This document shows positions 49,766 to 61,944 of a DNA stretch of 64,000 nt, in pieces. The DNA is from Hemicentrotus pulcherrimus. Taxonomy: Eukaryota > Echinodermata > Echinoidea > Camarodonta > Strongylocentrotidae. Every line of letters begins with the position of its first letter. Position 1 is the stretch's first letter. The stretch is from assembly GCA_003118195.1 (NCBI GenBank), contig BEXV01000685.1, positions 27,036-91,035 on the forward strand, read 5' to 3'. Under the pieces are notes generated by a model, which was not told the DNA's origin, ran no database searches, and saw nothing but the letters and a program-made list of their open reading frames with translations. A program made the position numbers and the translations under genes.

Positions 49766-51171
49766 TACAACTTTACCCCTAGCCAGGATTTTCTCCTTTT
49801 TTTGTTTCTTGGGTTCCATCCTACGTTTGTTTTGAATCTGTTATTGTGGCACGCGCAGACACCTGCCGTTCTATTGTTCTCTCAATTTGATTGGCTCATC
49901 AAAGGCTTGAAAGACAATAGTACATGAGCATAGTCTTATTTTACAAACCCTTTACATTTCACAGAAGCCGACATAATAGCAATGCAGTGTTCCTTTATTT
50001 CTTGTATAGATTTTCACAATAATCCAAGTTCTGATTATTTTTAGTTACTTGTTTTTTAATTGGAAAGGAATGTTTCAGTTACCTTACACTTCGCCATTGT
50101 CATGAAGATAGTTCTCACAAAGCGCCAACACAAATCCATTGTCAAACGATTTTATTTACACTGGTAAAAAGATGGGAAGTTGCGGAACTATCATAAATCT
50201 GAGAATTATAAGAATTATAAAATTCATTCCTCTCTCACTGAATCTAGTTTTAAAAATTGCAATTTTCTGCCATTTCATATATCAATGGGAAAAAATTCGG
50301 ACTTCAGTCAGCCTATATACCAAGCCTTGAACCTCAACCATTACATAAAAGTTGTGAAAATGTCTCTTCTGCACGACTATTTGTCATTCGCGTGCCGTTT
50401 TGAAGTCTCGACGTTTTAGATTAGCAACGCTCGGGGTAATATCTATCTCTTTTATGGGACATAATAACACGGCCCGGTGGTTGTATTGTCTGAGCAATTG
50501 CCGTCAACATTGCGGTTTTTTTAATGTGTTGTTGTCTCCCTTCTCCGTGTAAATTTGTTCGCTTGTTACTACCATAGTGATGGATTACGTAACGTCACTT
50601 CTTGGACTGACAAGCCAAAGTGCAAAATGATTAGGGTACTTTTGTCAAAAATTCTGCTTCTTCATTTTTTCTTCCACCACGCGCCATGTATCATGGTGTG
50701 TGATTTGAAAGCTGAAAGAATGGATATACCATCACTTAGATAAATAGATTCAATGAAAACAATATAGGCCTGCAAGAGAAAGGGGAGAGAGGAAGTGAGA
50801 GGAATAGAGCAAAAGAGACGGAGAGATATATAGAGCGACACCGCCAGACGAGGAGATCGGGGTGGAAATGTGGAGTGTAAGTAATATGTGTGTGTTCTAC
50901 AAAATTTTGAATTTCAAAAAGCCTCAGGAATTGTCAAAGTCTGTAAATATATATTAAAGGATACTTGCCTGAAAGTTTAAGACGAACACAAATTGCAAAG
51001 ATTGATCAAAATTCATTTACAAAAAGATACTTGACTATCTAAAATTAAGGGGGAAACAATGAAAGATTGACATAAAACTCGTTAAAGCGTAACATTTATT
51101 GTACAAGCACGTCGAGCCGTCGAAATAGATTAATGACATTTTAAACCTCCTTTCTCCTCATTTAAAAAAAA

Positions 51172-51491
51172 NNNNNNNNNNNNNNNNNNNNNNNNNNNNN
51201 NNNNNNNNNNNNNNNNNNNNNNNNNNNNNNNNNNNNNNNNNNNNNNNNNNNNNNNNNNNNNNNNNNNNNNNNNNNNNNNNNNNNNNNNNNNNNNNNNNNN
51301 NNNNNNNNNNNNNNNNNNNNNNNNNNNNNNNNNNNNNNNNNNNNNNNNNNNNNNNNNNNNNNNNNNNNNNNNNNNNNNNNNNNNNNNNNNNNNNNNNNNN
51401 NNNNNNNNNNNNNNNNNNNNNNNNNNNNNNNNNNNNNNNNNNNNNNNNNNNNNNNNNNNNNNNNNNNNNNNNNNNNNNNNNNNNNNNNNNN
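51172..51491. other. Assembly gap (320 N)
   Basis: A run of N between an A-run on the left and a 14-base G-run on the right. The flanking homopolymers suggest the assembly broke in low-complexity sequence. Confidence 1.
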
Positions 51492-51718
51492 GGGGGGGGG
51501 GGGGGTTGTGGTGGTCTTCGGAGTAATAGTCTTTGTTTGTAGACCCGTGTTGGCGTGGTGGTATAATGGTGGTGACAGTGGTGGGGTGGGGGTCTGTTTC
51601 AATTAGATAAGTGGCGTTATGTGTTATGCAACAGCAATAGGTGTACCCCTACGCTGTCTTATCTTACACTTTCTTCTCTTTCTCTTTCCCTCTGACCGCT
51701 TTCTTTGCTGTCTTCTGC

Positions 51719-51760
51719 CCCGCCTCTCTTCTCTCTCTCTCTCTCTCTCCCTCTCTCATT
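51719..51760. repeat. (CT)n microsatellite
   Basis: CT units followed by CCCTCTC variants. Confidence 0.85.
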
Positions 51761-52317
51761 CCCTCTTTCTTCTTGTTCTCCATTTGCTAGTTATCCCTCC
51801 ATCCCCCTCCATTTTTTCGTCTCTCAACCATTGTATACTTCTTTATCCACAGTATACTTTTGGACGGGTATGGAATACTTCTTACAAAATGTGGTAAATA
51901 CACAAGCGCAAAACTCTGATGGCACGGCATCCTCGGAACAGTAGAATAATTTGTAAATCTTATATATTTTTAAGGAATACCACAGACCTCTTTCCGTATT
52001 TCACACAATAATCATAACCTGCAACCCCACCCACCATTACCACCAACCATTTCCCGGCTCCAACCCCGACCCCCTCCCCCAACTCCCCCCTATACCAATC
52101 TCCTCAATACCATCATTGCGTGATGATGATTATGATCATAGCTTTTTAAATATGGAGCCAGATGTCACCCTGGCAAAACGATACCAGCTGCGACAAATTC
52201 AATTCCATTTTGTTTCTCTTTCTCTCGGCACTTCCTCCTAACCGTGTAGACGATAGTGACACGTATTAAAGGAAAATATCAACCGCAAAGAAAATCAAAT
52301 GGTAAGAAAATCGAAGA

Positions 52318-52435
52318 TTGTAGTTGTAGTGGTAGTAGTCCAGTGGATATATCATCTTACTCATCACATGGTACGGGGTTCGAATCCTTACCATAGCACT
52401 GACCTTCTTTGGCAATTTATTTATTTGATTTAGCC
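52318..52435 (+). mobile_element. Second tRNA-derived SINE-like copy
   Basis: The A-box TAGTCCAGTGG (52336-52346) and a consensus B-box GGTTCGAATCC (52377-52387) lie 30 bases apart. They are followed by ACTGACCTTCTTTGGCAATT and an ATTT-rich tail (52420-52435). The head resembles a tRNA but lacks a matching acceptor stem, so a functional tRNA gene is unlikely. It differs enough from the copy at 9721 to be another subfamily or an old copy. Confidence 0.55.
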
Positions 52436-53739
52436 AATTTCGTCTCCGTTTAAGAATATATATATATATCTGGTATAGAAATTTTTGAATTCCTAGAAAT
52501 TTAATGGGTCCAAACTTCCAGAATAAAATTATGAGAATAAACATTTTGATATATCTCATATGGAACAAAAGAAGATAATGGATTCCCAGAAAGCAAAGCT
52601 TTTCTGTATGACACGAAATAAGCTATACATGTAAATGGAAAAAATAGTAGTATGGTAGAACACTAGAGAGATGGCCGATGGAGGGACTGACCGTATTGTA
52701 AATGGGCCTAGACTAGACTAAGTAAATATTATCAGGATAATTATCACGGTGATATGAATGATATTAGACAACCCATTTGGAAGTCGTTTCTTCTTTGACC
52801 ATGCAATTTCCTCCTGAAGTTTCTTCGACGGGCAGTCAAAAGACAGCAGATTCTGATAACAATAGCAACGTGAAAGCCGTAAACGACCACCTACATACGC
52901 ACGGAGGCTACATTATAAGAAACCACCCATATTTTTTCTCAAAATAACAATCAAATCCCATTTTTAAAAGGCACCTACTGCTTACTCTCCGGTGGTTATT
53001 AGATGGATAGGCAATGTACGTAGTAATTAATTCTTGTCTCGAAAAATTGTTTAAATTGATGCTGGGGCTAAAATTTCGCTGCATATTCCTCCCTAACTGA
53101 TTTTAAGTAGGGCCTATGTGTCGTTGATGAAAATAGACATTGAAGGTTTAAACTTAAATCATGACTTTCCTTGAATGATAGTTTTTTCCTAGAAACCGGT
53201 GAAAACATGATTTACAAATTTAGAGGTGTCGACAAGTTTGAACCCCACTTCATGAAAGACAGTGTGCTGGGAACTCTGTACGCCGGACACGTGTCACTAA
53301 TCATGCATATTCATGAGGTCGCGTGCCATCTCGCTTACTCACGTTACGATGTTTATTCAAACCAAGTCAAGCGGATACTTCCAAATATACATGACGGGAG
53401 TAGAAATGCAACGAGAATGACAAAAGTGACTATAGGAGATAATATATCTTTTCTGAAGTTTGGTCATCCCTTTTTATTTGGGAGGGGGATGTTATCAGAT
53501 TCCAAATGCGACCCCCCCCCCTCTTCCCACTCTACTCTTCTTTAGGATCAGTTTTCAAGGGATGTGAGATTTAACTTCTAAAAGTCCGTTTCGTAAAAGG
53601 TCTGAATAGCGTTTGTTTACATACTGCATTTCACTTTCTTCCATCCCCGAACCCACACCTCTCTTTCTTTTCTCTCTATCCCTCCCATTTACCCACTCAC
53701 CCTCCATTTTTTATTCTCCTCCTCCCTAACTCTCCAGGG

Positions 53740-53945
53740 GATGAGGACTCTGCTCTCGCACTCTCTCATTCTCTCCCTCCCTCTCTTTGTACATAATTCT
53801 ATCTCTCTTCTTCTCACAGCCATTTCTAGCATTCTTACTACCCCACATCATTCTTCTCTCTCTTTCTCCTTCTCTCCCTCTAACCCTCTCTCTTTCTCCT
53901 TCTCTCCCTCGTACCCTCTCTCCCTCAGCCCATCTCCCTCCCCCT
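53740..53945. repeat. Pyrimidine tract with a 30-bp tandem unit
   Basis: CTCT-rich DNA in which TCTTTCTCCTTCTCTCCCTC occurs at 53861-53880 and again 30 bases later at 53891-53910. The 235-codon minus frame ends in this GA-repeat. Confidence 0.8.
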
Positions 53946-55149
53946 CTTCTCCCAATGGCGTACGTATCGACAATATCTCTCGCCTGACTTGGTCCGCATT
54001 TCATACCGTTTGGCCCGGTGTCACCTGTACATATTTTGATAACCTCCATCCTCAAGTAAGCGTGCAGGGCTGGACATAAGAGTAAGAGGCTTATTTCCTT
54101 TCCACGGGCCTGAAAGCAGCACGAAAAACCGCTGCACGTGAAGAAGGGTAGAGTAGAGAGAAAAATCATAAAAACACTCATTGCATGCACGAAATTTGTA
54201 CCTCTTCTCAAAAACGCGCTGATGTTTATTGTCCGAAAACTACGGTTACGGCACGCTCGACAGCCCCGCAGAGCCGGGTCGGTAAACTCGGGCCGCGCGG
54301 AGGTGTGCAAACAGTTTGTGACCGAATGTATAGAACCATGATCCGCTATATCAAATGGTTGTCGCCTGCTATCTAGCTCTACATGCATGCTCGCATGAGG
54401 CAAATAAAGAATCATACCGATTGTAGAGATCATGAAGGGTTATCAATAATAAGAAATATAAATAAACCATCTTAATATCTCTGACTATCTTATGAGTAAA
54501 TTTTTCTATGGGCATGCTATAAGAAATTGGTTTTAGGATATAATATACATCTTCCCATCTGACCGTCATCTCATAACCTTCTACAGTTTTGTGTGAACGG
54601 GGAAACGTTCCCCTCCCCAATCTAATGGCCCCCGAAAGAAAAAGATTGAAAGAAATAGGAATAGGTATGACGTGAAAAGCAGATACGATCCCCTCCGCTC
54701 ACCTTCTCTTGAAGGCCTTTTTTAATCTCATTTTATCTATACATATTCCAATGTCAGAAGTCAAGTAAAATAAAAACCAAGTAACGAACACCAAGAACAT
54801 TCTCAGCTAAACCTGAATTCCCGGCGAATAAGAAGGAAATCGTGGCGGAAAACCGAAAGGCAGACGACCTCAGTAATGAATTTATACTGATTTGATTTAC
54901 GCGCCAAAGTAACCTGCTCTCGCAGCAGGTAACACGAAATGACATTTGTGGGACGTTCACTCGCTTCTCGGCTTCAAATCGACCCATTCTACGATTAATC
55001 CTCGTTAGAAAAGCCGTGTGAGACGGACGTGGCGGATGAGGAGGGGGTGTCCTGTGTTTTTTTCCCTCTTTTTGACGGCTTAGGGAAAATGTCCCATGCC
55101 ACTGTAGTAAAACAGTGCCCCAAGAAGAATATTTTTTGTAAATTTTCTT

Positions 55150-55320
55150 TATCGTCTACACACCATCCTCCCCTCTCCCCTTCTTTCTCTCTTTCCCCTT
55201 TTCTCTCTCTCTCTCAACTTTTATGTCCCTCTTGTTGTCTCTGTCCTAATTACTCTCTTTCTTTCTATCTCTTTATACTCCCCCTCCCCTTTTTTCTCTT
55301 TCTCTTTAATATCATTCTCT
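55150..55320. repeat. Pyrimidine-rich tract
   Basis: Degenerate CTCTC/TTTCT DNA without a dominant unit. Confidence 0.6.
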
Positions 55321-55682
55321 CCGCAAGTTCCCCTCATCCCTCTCAATCACTCCACACATCCCTGTCTCCATCCATCTTTTGTATGTAGCACCTTCTATCT
55401 TTTCCCCGTTCATCCATTCATCCATTCTCTCTTCTTCTTTCTCCTTCCATTCGTCGGGTAATGAACCCCCGACCCACTTTAGGAAACGTACCGACTGATA
55501 CGAGATGGTGACCAATGTAAGGCCTCTTTCTTGTTCTAAATTCATCCCTTCCTTATCCTTCAATACTTATTTCCTAGTTCGATCATCTTATTAATTAGAA
55601 TGTAGCTTCCTTTCTTGCTTTTCACTCACAGTAATTCCATGATTAACTGTAATTTTCTTTCTGTCTATTTCCCTCCGCTCTG

Positions 55683-55755
55683 TGTATGTGTGTGTGGTTG
55701 GGTGTGTGTAAGTGAGGTTGTGCGTGCGCGTGTGCGTGTGTGAGTGTGTGCGTGT
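55683..55755. repeat. (TG)n imperfect array
   Basis: TG units with CG, GG and AG interruptions. The alternating purine-pyrimidine sequence has Z-DNA potential. Confidence 0.85.
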
Positions 55756-55847
55756 TTCTATTTGTTTCTTTCTCCCCGTCCCTCGCCCATTTCCTCACTT
55801 ATCATTTTATTCTTCAGACTATTTCCCTGCCTATTCTAGTTCACAGT

Positions 55848-55975
55848 CTCTCTCTCTCTCTCTCTCTCTCTAGCTCCCCCTAACCCACACACACCCCCTC
55901 TCTCCCCTAGAACTAATTCGTTACGACTGTCCTTACACATTAATTAAATTGAATCAAATCAAATCAAATCAAATA
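55848..55975. repeat. (CT)n and a second (AAATC)n tail
   Basis: A CT array lies at about 55848-55871. At 55951-55974 four AAATC-type units follow AATTAAATTG, matching the tail motif seen at 47111. Confidence 0.8.
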
Positions 55976-57807
55976 TTTGATTCTTTTTAACAATTTTTCA
56001 CCTCAAAATACCTAATAATTAATATGAGTAACTTTATGAAGAGCCAAATGAATAGCTTTTAAGAGCTTTCTATTGATAAAACGTGATTTGTATCTGAGTA
56101 CTGACTTCTTCTTTAATCTTTTCATTGCCAAAAGCACGCTTTGTTTCAAAGGATACTACCGTTTCTAAGTACTACTCTTATTTGGCAAGTCCAAGCTATT
56201 TAGTCCCAAACGTTATACCGATCTCAATGTTTTAGTATATGATTGTATGAATTTACAAGCCCTACTAGTGTTTGTATCAGAACTGAAGAAGTGATGAGTG
56301 AAATTTCACTTTCGGAGTCAATTGATCATGATAATGGATAACGTATGGGACACCAAACAAAATGACAAGAAATACCTTGAACTTGCCCATTATAAACATC
56401 ATTCGGCAGCTTTTCGCAAAGTTTCCATTTGCTATAACAATAAAACGGAGCAACAGCAATGGCACCCAAGAGCTCCAAGCATGTAAGATCCTTCGTGAAA
56501 CAGATGGTGCAACATCGAATCAGGGGAACAAAAAGTCAAAGATGGGGGAAATAGATGTCATAATTCAGTCTTTGGACAGTTCAAAGATGACTATACGACC
56601 ATCGGCGTACAAGTGAAATTACTTAAATTAAGAATAAAGCATAATTGCTAAGCCCTTACTGACGTAGCGACATCAAGTATCGTTGCGTTTCCAGAATGAG
56701 ATATCAATTAAAAGGAATAACAAATTAATAATGAATGAATAAAAGAATAAACGAAAAATGTACAAATACACAAAACAATAAAATATTTCTACATTATTTT
56801 TTAAATTTAAGGTATAGGTAAATAAAAGTGACTGAATGAGTGAATAAATAAATTATTAATAACAAATTATTCAAATCGATCCATTCAACAATCAATTATA
56901 GATTAAATAGGTAAAAAGACAGCTAGATAGATTATACAAAATCAGAAAGTTTACTCCCAACCCACCCCACCCCCTCGTAAAAAAGAGCTTTCCTAAGTGC
57001 GTATAAAGTATAGAGCAGATTTTGGGTCGGGGGACGTACCCCTTGTGCCCCCTCTATACACAATGATTGCAAAGGTCCTCTATTGATTACAAAGGTGTAA
57101 ATAATGGTCGGATGTAGAAAAATTGCACCTGACAGTGGGAACGTTCGGCTCCTGTAGTCTGGAGCCTCTTTAGGGGCGGGAGTGGCAAGCACGTAATAGA
57201 ATTGGAGAGGCATTATTCTAGTAATTCGCGCTAGTTAAACGACGATTCGTCTCAATTTAGCACGAAGCGAACCCTGAAGGTATTCCTACCATTATCAGAT
57301 TAAACCGTTCATTAAAGGAGCTGAAAAGCTGAAAATGGTGGAATCACTTCCCCGGCTTTCCGACCAAAGGCCTATATGTCTGTTCCAAAAGGGGATGTGC
57401 ATTATCTAAAATTAGGTCTCAATGGGCTAGCAGTAAAAGAGAAATAAATATAGGAAGTTACATGTAGATGGGAAGAGAGAGTAAGGGACTGAGAAAGAGA
57501 TAATATAGAAAAGGAGGAGAAAACAAGAGGAAGATGGTTAACAAAGATGCGCAAGGCATAGCTGCATGGACGGAAAAGATAGAGAGAACGACAAAGAGAA
57601 ATAAAAATACAAACTTTTATAGAGGGAGAAAACCAAAAAGATCTGACACTAATGGCGAGAACTTGAACAAAATAGCTTTTTAAAAAGATAAAATTGATTT
57701 AAAGGGAAGATAAGATGTGATAAATTAGAAAAATATTTTGATAATAAGAAAAATAAAGAAAACAAATCGAGTGCTACGTAATGAAAGCACGACGTTCGAA
57801 ATGCCCG

Positions 57808-58072
57808 TCTGACTGTGTAACACAGTATCACACGCTGTCATGACTGTACGCACATGGAATGACACAGTGTATGCGCCACACTGTGATCACATTGGGACTT
57901 TGGAACATTAGTTGCTATTATGTACGCCTACGTTGATCAGACTGTTTCATTGGGCGTGCCACAGTGTGATCCACAGTGTATACATAAAAGTGTTCTTTGG
58001 GTCAGAGTTTTGAAACATCTCTGTTGACAATGAAATGACATTTAATGACACAGTAAGACTCACTGTGGATAA
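57808..58072. repeat. Cluster of CACAGTGT/ACACTGTG inverted words
   Basis: Eight or so copies of ACAGTGT, ACACTGTG, CACTGTG or close variants lie in both orientations within 265 bases. Examples are near 57862, 57888, 57960, 57973 and 58060, several next to GATC. The pattern looks like a degraded MITE or satellite with internal palindromes. Termini are not defined. Confidence 0.5.
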
Positions 58073-58086
58073 GGCGCGTACAGAGC

Positions 58087-58103
58087 GGGGGGGGGGGGGG
58101 GGN
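58087..58103. other. Poly-G run ending in a single ambiguous base
   Basis: Sixteen G bases followed by one N at 58103, probably a base-calling or polishing failure. Confidence 0.95.
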
Positions 58104-60224
58104 GAAAGAATTGGCCAAAGTTCACAACAATCATCGAAGTTGCAACCTTGATGATAGACCCTGGTCCCTGCGCGTTAGAAGCACCATTCCCGTTTCCTTT
58201 AGCTTTATCAGTGGCATTATTTTGCAATGGCACCACTACATTTAACGAGCAAGCAAGTGACACCTCAACACAATGAAATCAGTTCCCTTTTTTTTTTCTT
58301 CTCATATTAGGAATTTAATTTTTCAAAACCAAAGGAATAACGATGACACCACCTCGGCACCGGGCTATGAGGTGGCGGTTGACTGCATTTGGGGAGATTT
58401 TACATCCTCAGCTCAGAAGGAGGAAGGTGGTTTATCCTTTCTTCAATTCGTAATGCGAATGTAATTGTAAGGAAGCCCAAGGTTTTGTTTGTTACGTGTG
58501 GGCCTGTAATTAGGACTATTACTGAGGTCAGTTTTCCGCTCAACCCGTTAGTAGAATGATGGAATTGTTCCATAAGTCACGTGGAAGTTAGTGGGCTAAA
58601 TTAAATTGGCAACCTCTTTACGTAAATTACAAACGATTCTGGATGACTGTTCCTTTGGCCTCAAAACTGTGCGATAAACTTAACTGCTCACGGCAGTCTC
58701 GATGTCTCTTCTCATTCAAGTTCAATCATTTTAATCGAATTCAGATGAAATAAATTTAAACGTGAACTGCCGGATGAACTTGAACTTGAATGGAATGATC
58801 GCATGTTCGATGGTAGACAACAGAATGTTCCTGGGTGTTCCTTCTATAAAATGTCCCAGTCATTTTACGTTCATTTTAATGACTTAAAAACTTAATTCTT
58901 TATTATTAGGTCTAAAGGAATAAAGGGGGAACAATTAGGCAAATCCACACTTTTAGATATCTATGGTACACTATATAAAGCACCAGATGTGAAAAGTGTT
59001 CATGATATTTAATAAAGAATGGCAAAGGATAAGTTCAATAAGATGAAAACCGTGATGAAAAAAAGAACATTACCATGAGAACCAAAAACCGTGTCTGAAA
59101 GTCATACATGTGGTCATTTCTTCTCTACGGGTGTTAAAGTTGGACAATAAACAAATATTACCGAAGATTACAGGCTACAGAGACCTGGGCTCCGTCTTAC
59201 AAAGAATTGCGATCGATCGCAGTTTTGAAACAACGGTTCTCATTGGTTGATAGTGCGCGTGCTGTACAATACGCGCATGTAACGATGATCTTGATAGGCC
59301 ATTGCCATGTTCACATTGATCTCAACTCTTTGTAAGACGGGGCCCTGGTTATTGAGAAAGATTATAGATACATCATGGACAAAAAATAAATAAATTAAGA
59401 AGTGTTTAAAAAAAGCAAGAGTAAAACCATCACTTTTCAACACAATAAGAAGGAGGCAAATGCAATTTGTTGGTTATACAGAAAGGATTATCTAGAGAAA
59501 AAACACAATATGAACAGGGATTGTTGCAGGAAAGAGGAGCAGGGGAAGGCAACGCCTTAAACAATTAGAAAGCCTGAATATATTAATGGGCAACCAAAAA
59601 TGAAACTAGCAATACAAACATTTAAAGAATAGAAGAGATTCTGATAATAGACAGAAAAGAAAGGCCATGATCGCCGATATCTGTAACAGATCTGGCACAT
59701 GATGATGAATCTGTGAACAATCTTTAATCTTCAATTCAATCAATCAAAAATGTGTTTTATCAGAAAACCACGCTGCATAAATGCAGTGAATCACCAAAAG
59801 TATCATACACTAAAAAAAAATATTAAAAAAAACCAGGAGATGATGATATGATGAAAATCGAACTTTAAATGGCTAATTGATGGTCCGGTAAATTTCCATT
59901 TTCTAAAGCAACTATTACTATGATGATTAGATTTTCACGAATCTTTGTGGTGCAGTAATTCCAAGAATTCATGTTAAAAAAGCTGAAACCTCAATCAATA
60001 TACCGACTTACCCACATGTCCAATCGCTCTTTCAAATTTGGTTTCTTTCACGGTTTTGTTCTTCCCTTAATAAAAGGACTTTTGCTATCAAACGTTCAGG
60101 GATATCGATAAATTTCACTTCTTCAACACTTTGTACTATTTCCTTCCTTCCTCATTCCTTTATTTTCAGGTCCATTTCTCTTCTTCCTATTTTCTCTGAA
60201 TTTGCCGAGTATTTTCTATTTTAT

Positions 60225-60275
60225 CTCTCTCTCTCTCTCCACCACCGATCTGTATTACTCTCTCTCTCTCTCTTT
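60225..60275. repeat. (CT)n arrays
   Basis: Two CT runs separated by about 20 unique bases. Confidence 0.85.
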
Positions 60276-60399
60276 CTCTGTCCTTGCCTGTCCATGCCTG
60301 TTTTCCTGTCTTTTTTCTCCAGTCTCCTTCTTTCCTATACTTGGAAAAGGCTCCATTTTCCCCTTAAATTCTTCCTTCTTCTCCTTCTTTAACTCGGTC

Positions 60400-60690
60400 T
60401 AAATGGCGCGTGGATGGGTAAAGAAACACCTTTGCCTCGAGACACGTACGAAAAACGAGGCGAGCTGTATCGGCGAAAATGGGTAACATCGAGCGCCGGG
60501 CGACACGACCAGAGCCGACCGCTACCCCGCCGGCTAGCAGCTGCGGGATGACGCGGACAAAGGAGCGCTCAGAGCTTACGGATCGCGCCTCGAGGGCCGC
60601 GCGCGAGCGCGTACGTCCAAGTTCGGTTTGTGCGTGGCAATAGCAAACCAAATAGACGAAACAGTGCACCATGTGACCAGGTAAACATAG
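60400..60690. promoter_or_regulatory. CpG-island-like candidate promoter or first exon
   Basis: This is the densest CpG block in the window, with many CG words (GCGCGCGAGCGCG near 60600) between low-complexity tracts. On the plus strand it ends with a good donor, GACCAG|GTAAAC, at 60680/60681. It could be a non-coding first exon for a plus-strand gene to the right, for example the frame at 63586. On the minus strand an open frame of 126 codons (60364-60744) crosses it but is not recognisable. No TATA box is seen. Direction and target are not settled. Confidence 0.35.
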
Positions 60691-60784
60691 ACGGGTAGCC
60701 GCAAGTCTATAGAACTGATTACAGAGTTGAAGGATTGAAAACAAAATATAAGATGAACGTTGAAAGAAGATACAGCAAAAGAGA

Positions 60785-60950
60785 AACAGAGAGAGAGAGA
60801 GAGAGAGGAAGTGAAAGAGAGTGAATGAGTGTGTGTGCGTGCGCGCGTGTGAGAATGCGGACGGTGTGTGTGTAGGAGGGAGCGAGTTGTGCTTGTATAG
60901 TGTTTTCTTGTGTGTGAGGGAGAAAGAGAGAGGAAGAGAAAGGAGAGGGA
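60785..60950. repeat. (GA)n and (TG)n/(CG) tracts
   Basis: GA runs at about 60789-60808 and 60920-60945, with an alternating GTGTGTGCGTGCGCGCGTGT stretch at 60829-60851 that has Z-DNA potential. Confidence 0.85.
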
Positions 60951-61759
60951 GATGTTGTGTTTAATGAACATTCAAGTGTAAATAGATGAATAATTCATAA
61001 TAGGTCTAGATATAATATTCGGTAACAATAAGAACTGAACAGGTATATTCACTGAAAGAGATATTTATACAGATAGGAAAAGATTTAACAAAATATCAAC
61101 AATTTCAATCTGAGAATACAAGGAGGTTGTTTAAATCTCAATCACGGTACTACTGTGATACACAAGCTAAATGAATAACGAATCGTTAATGCTTGCCCGT
61201 ATTTTGTCATCTCTATTGCTATAATTTGATTTGTTGCCTCTTTGTCAAACCAAAGTAAATCAGTGAATTGGACAATAGTTTAAATTTAAATCACCCCCTT
61301 TAAGTTCTGGCCCAAAGAATCGAAATATTTTAACCATGGCAAAACAAAGTGGATGGGGGAGAAAACGTGTGGTACATAAAGGTGACAGGAATAAAAAGTT
61401 TGAAATGAAATACTCCAAAAATGCGAAACAAGTTCACTAATTAAAACCAGGGAAAAGCGTCCCTAGAATGTACGTGTAAGTTGAGAAGATTGGGCCATTC
61501 CATTCCAAAAGCTTTAATCAGTATATTTGTTAACCCGGTGAATACAGTTAAAATTTAAGGTAAGCAACCTCTACTAATTTTATTTAACATTCTTAAATCT
61601 TAACCAAGTCGACAGATAGTTACCATCGCAGAAGACAACCCTTTACTCGAGAGCAAGCGGAAGAAGGGAAAGAGATATAGAGAGAGAAAAAGGCGCGAGA
61701 TACTAATCATGAGCAAGCGAGCAAAAACAGAGGGCAGACGACAGTGACTCTAGCTCTTC

Positions 61760-61766
61760 TATAAAA
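61760..61766 (+). promoter_or_regulatory. TATA box candidate (TATAAAA)
   Basis: CTATAAAAACGCGGGC on the plus strand is a good TATA match with a GC-rich 3' flank, as in typical core promoters. A (CA)n tract begins about 15 bases later, where the cap site would be. No coding frame follows directly. Confidence 0.25.
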
Positions 61767-61781
61767 ACGCGGGCTCACAAT

Positions 61782-61810
61782 CCACACACACACACACACA
61801 CATACACATA
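61782..61810. repeat. (CA)n microsatellite
   Basis: A CA run just downstream of the TATA-like site at 61760. Confidence 0.9.
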
Positions 61811-61926
61811 CTCACCTATATCATCCTTGTCTCCCGATATCGCCTGTCTATCGGTGATTTACCGCCGATACCAGAACCAAATTTAATGAAAAATCCCCCG
61901 TCACAAGCACTGCAGGTAATTTTGAT

Positions 61927-61944
61927 TGACGTCACCATGACAAC
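61927..61944. promoter_or_regulatory. Fused CRE and RFX X-box
   Basis: A full palindromic CRE TGACGTCA (61927-61934) overlaps an X-box CGTCACCATGACAAC (61930-61944). The inverted half-sites GTCACC and GACAAC around AT match the RFX consensus. RFX X-boxes mark ciliary gene promoters, and RFX with CREB side by side is known from MHC class II promoters. Here both are sequence matches only. Confidence 0.45.

Larger units (their letters stand above)
47361..60399. other. Repeat-rich non-coding DNA, no supported gene
   Basis: Holds the gap, a SINE-like copy, microsatellites, the X-box at 48118 and the CACAGTGT cluster. A GC-rich patch at about 54235-54340 lies in a 235-codon minus frame whose end is a GA repeat. 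No domain is recognised. Confidence 0.5.

Noticed and set aside
51162..51602. 146-codon minus-strand frame
   Set aside because: Runs through the 320-N gap; no real sequence supports it.
52336..52387. Functional tRNA gene from perfect B-box
   Set aside because: No acceptor stem or clean cloverleaf; better explained as a SINE head.
53726..54433. 235-codon minus-strand frame, the longest in the window
   Set aside because: The C-terminal half is a GA-repeat translation (GEREREV-like) and the N-terminal half has no recognisable domain; probably a chance frame kept open by low complexity.
60364..60744. 126-codon minus frame across the CpG block
   Set aside because: Arginine/serine-rich from CpG content, no domain; the block is better read as a promoter or UTR.
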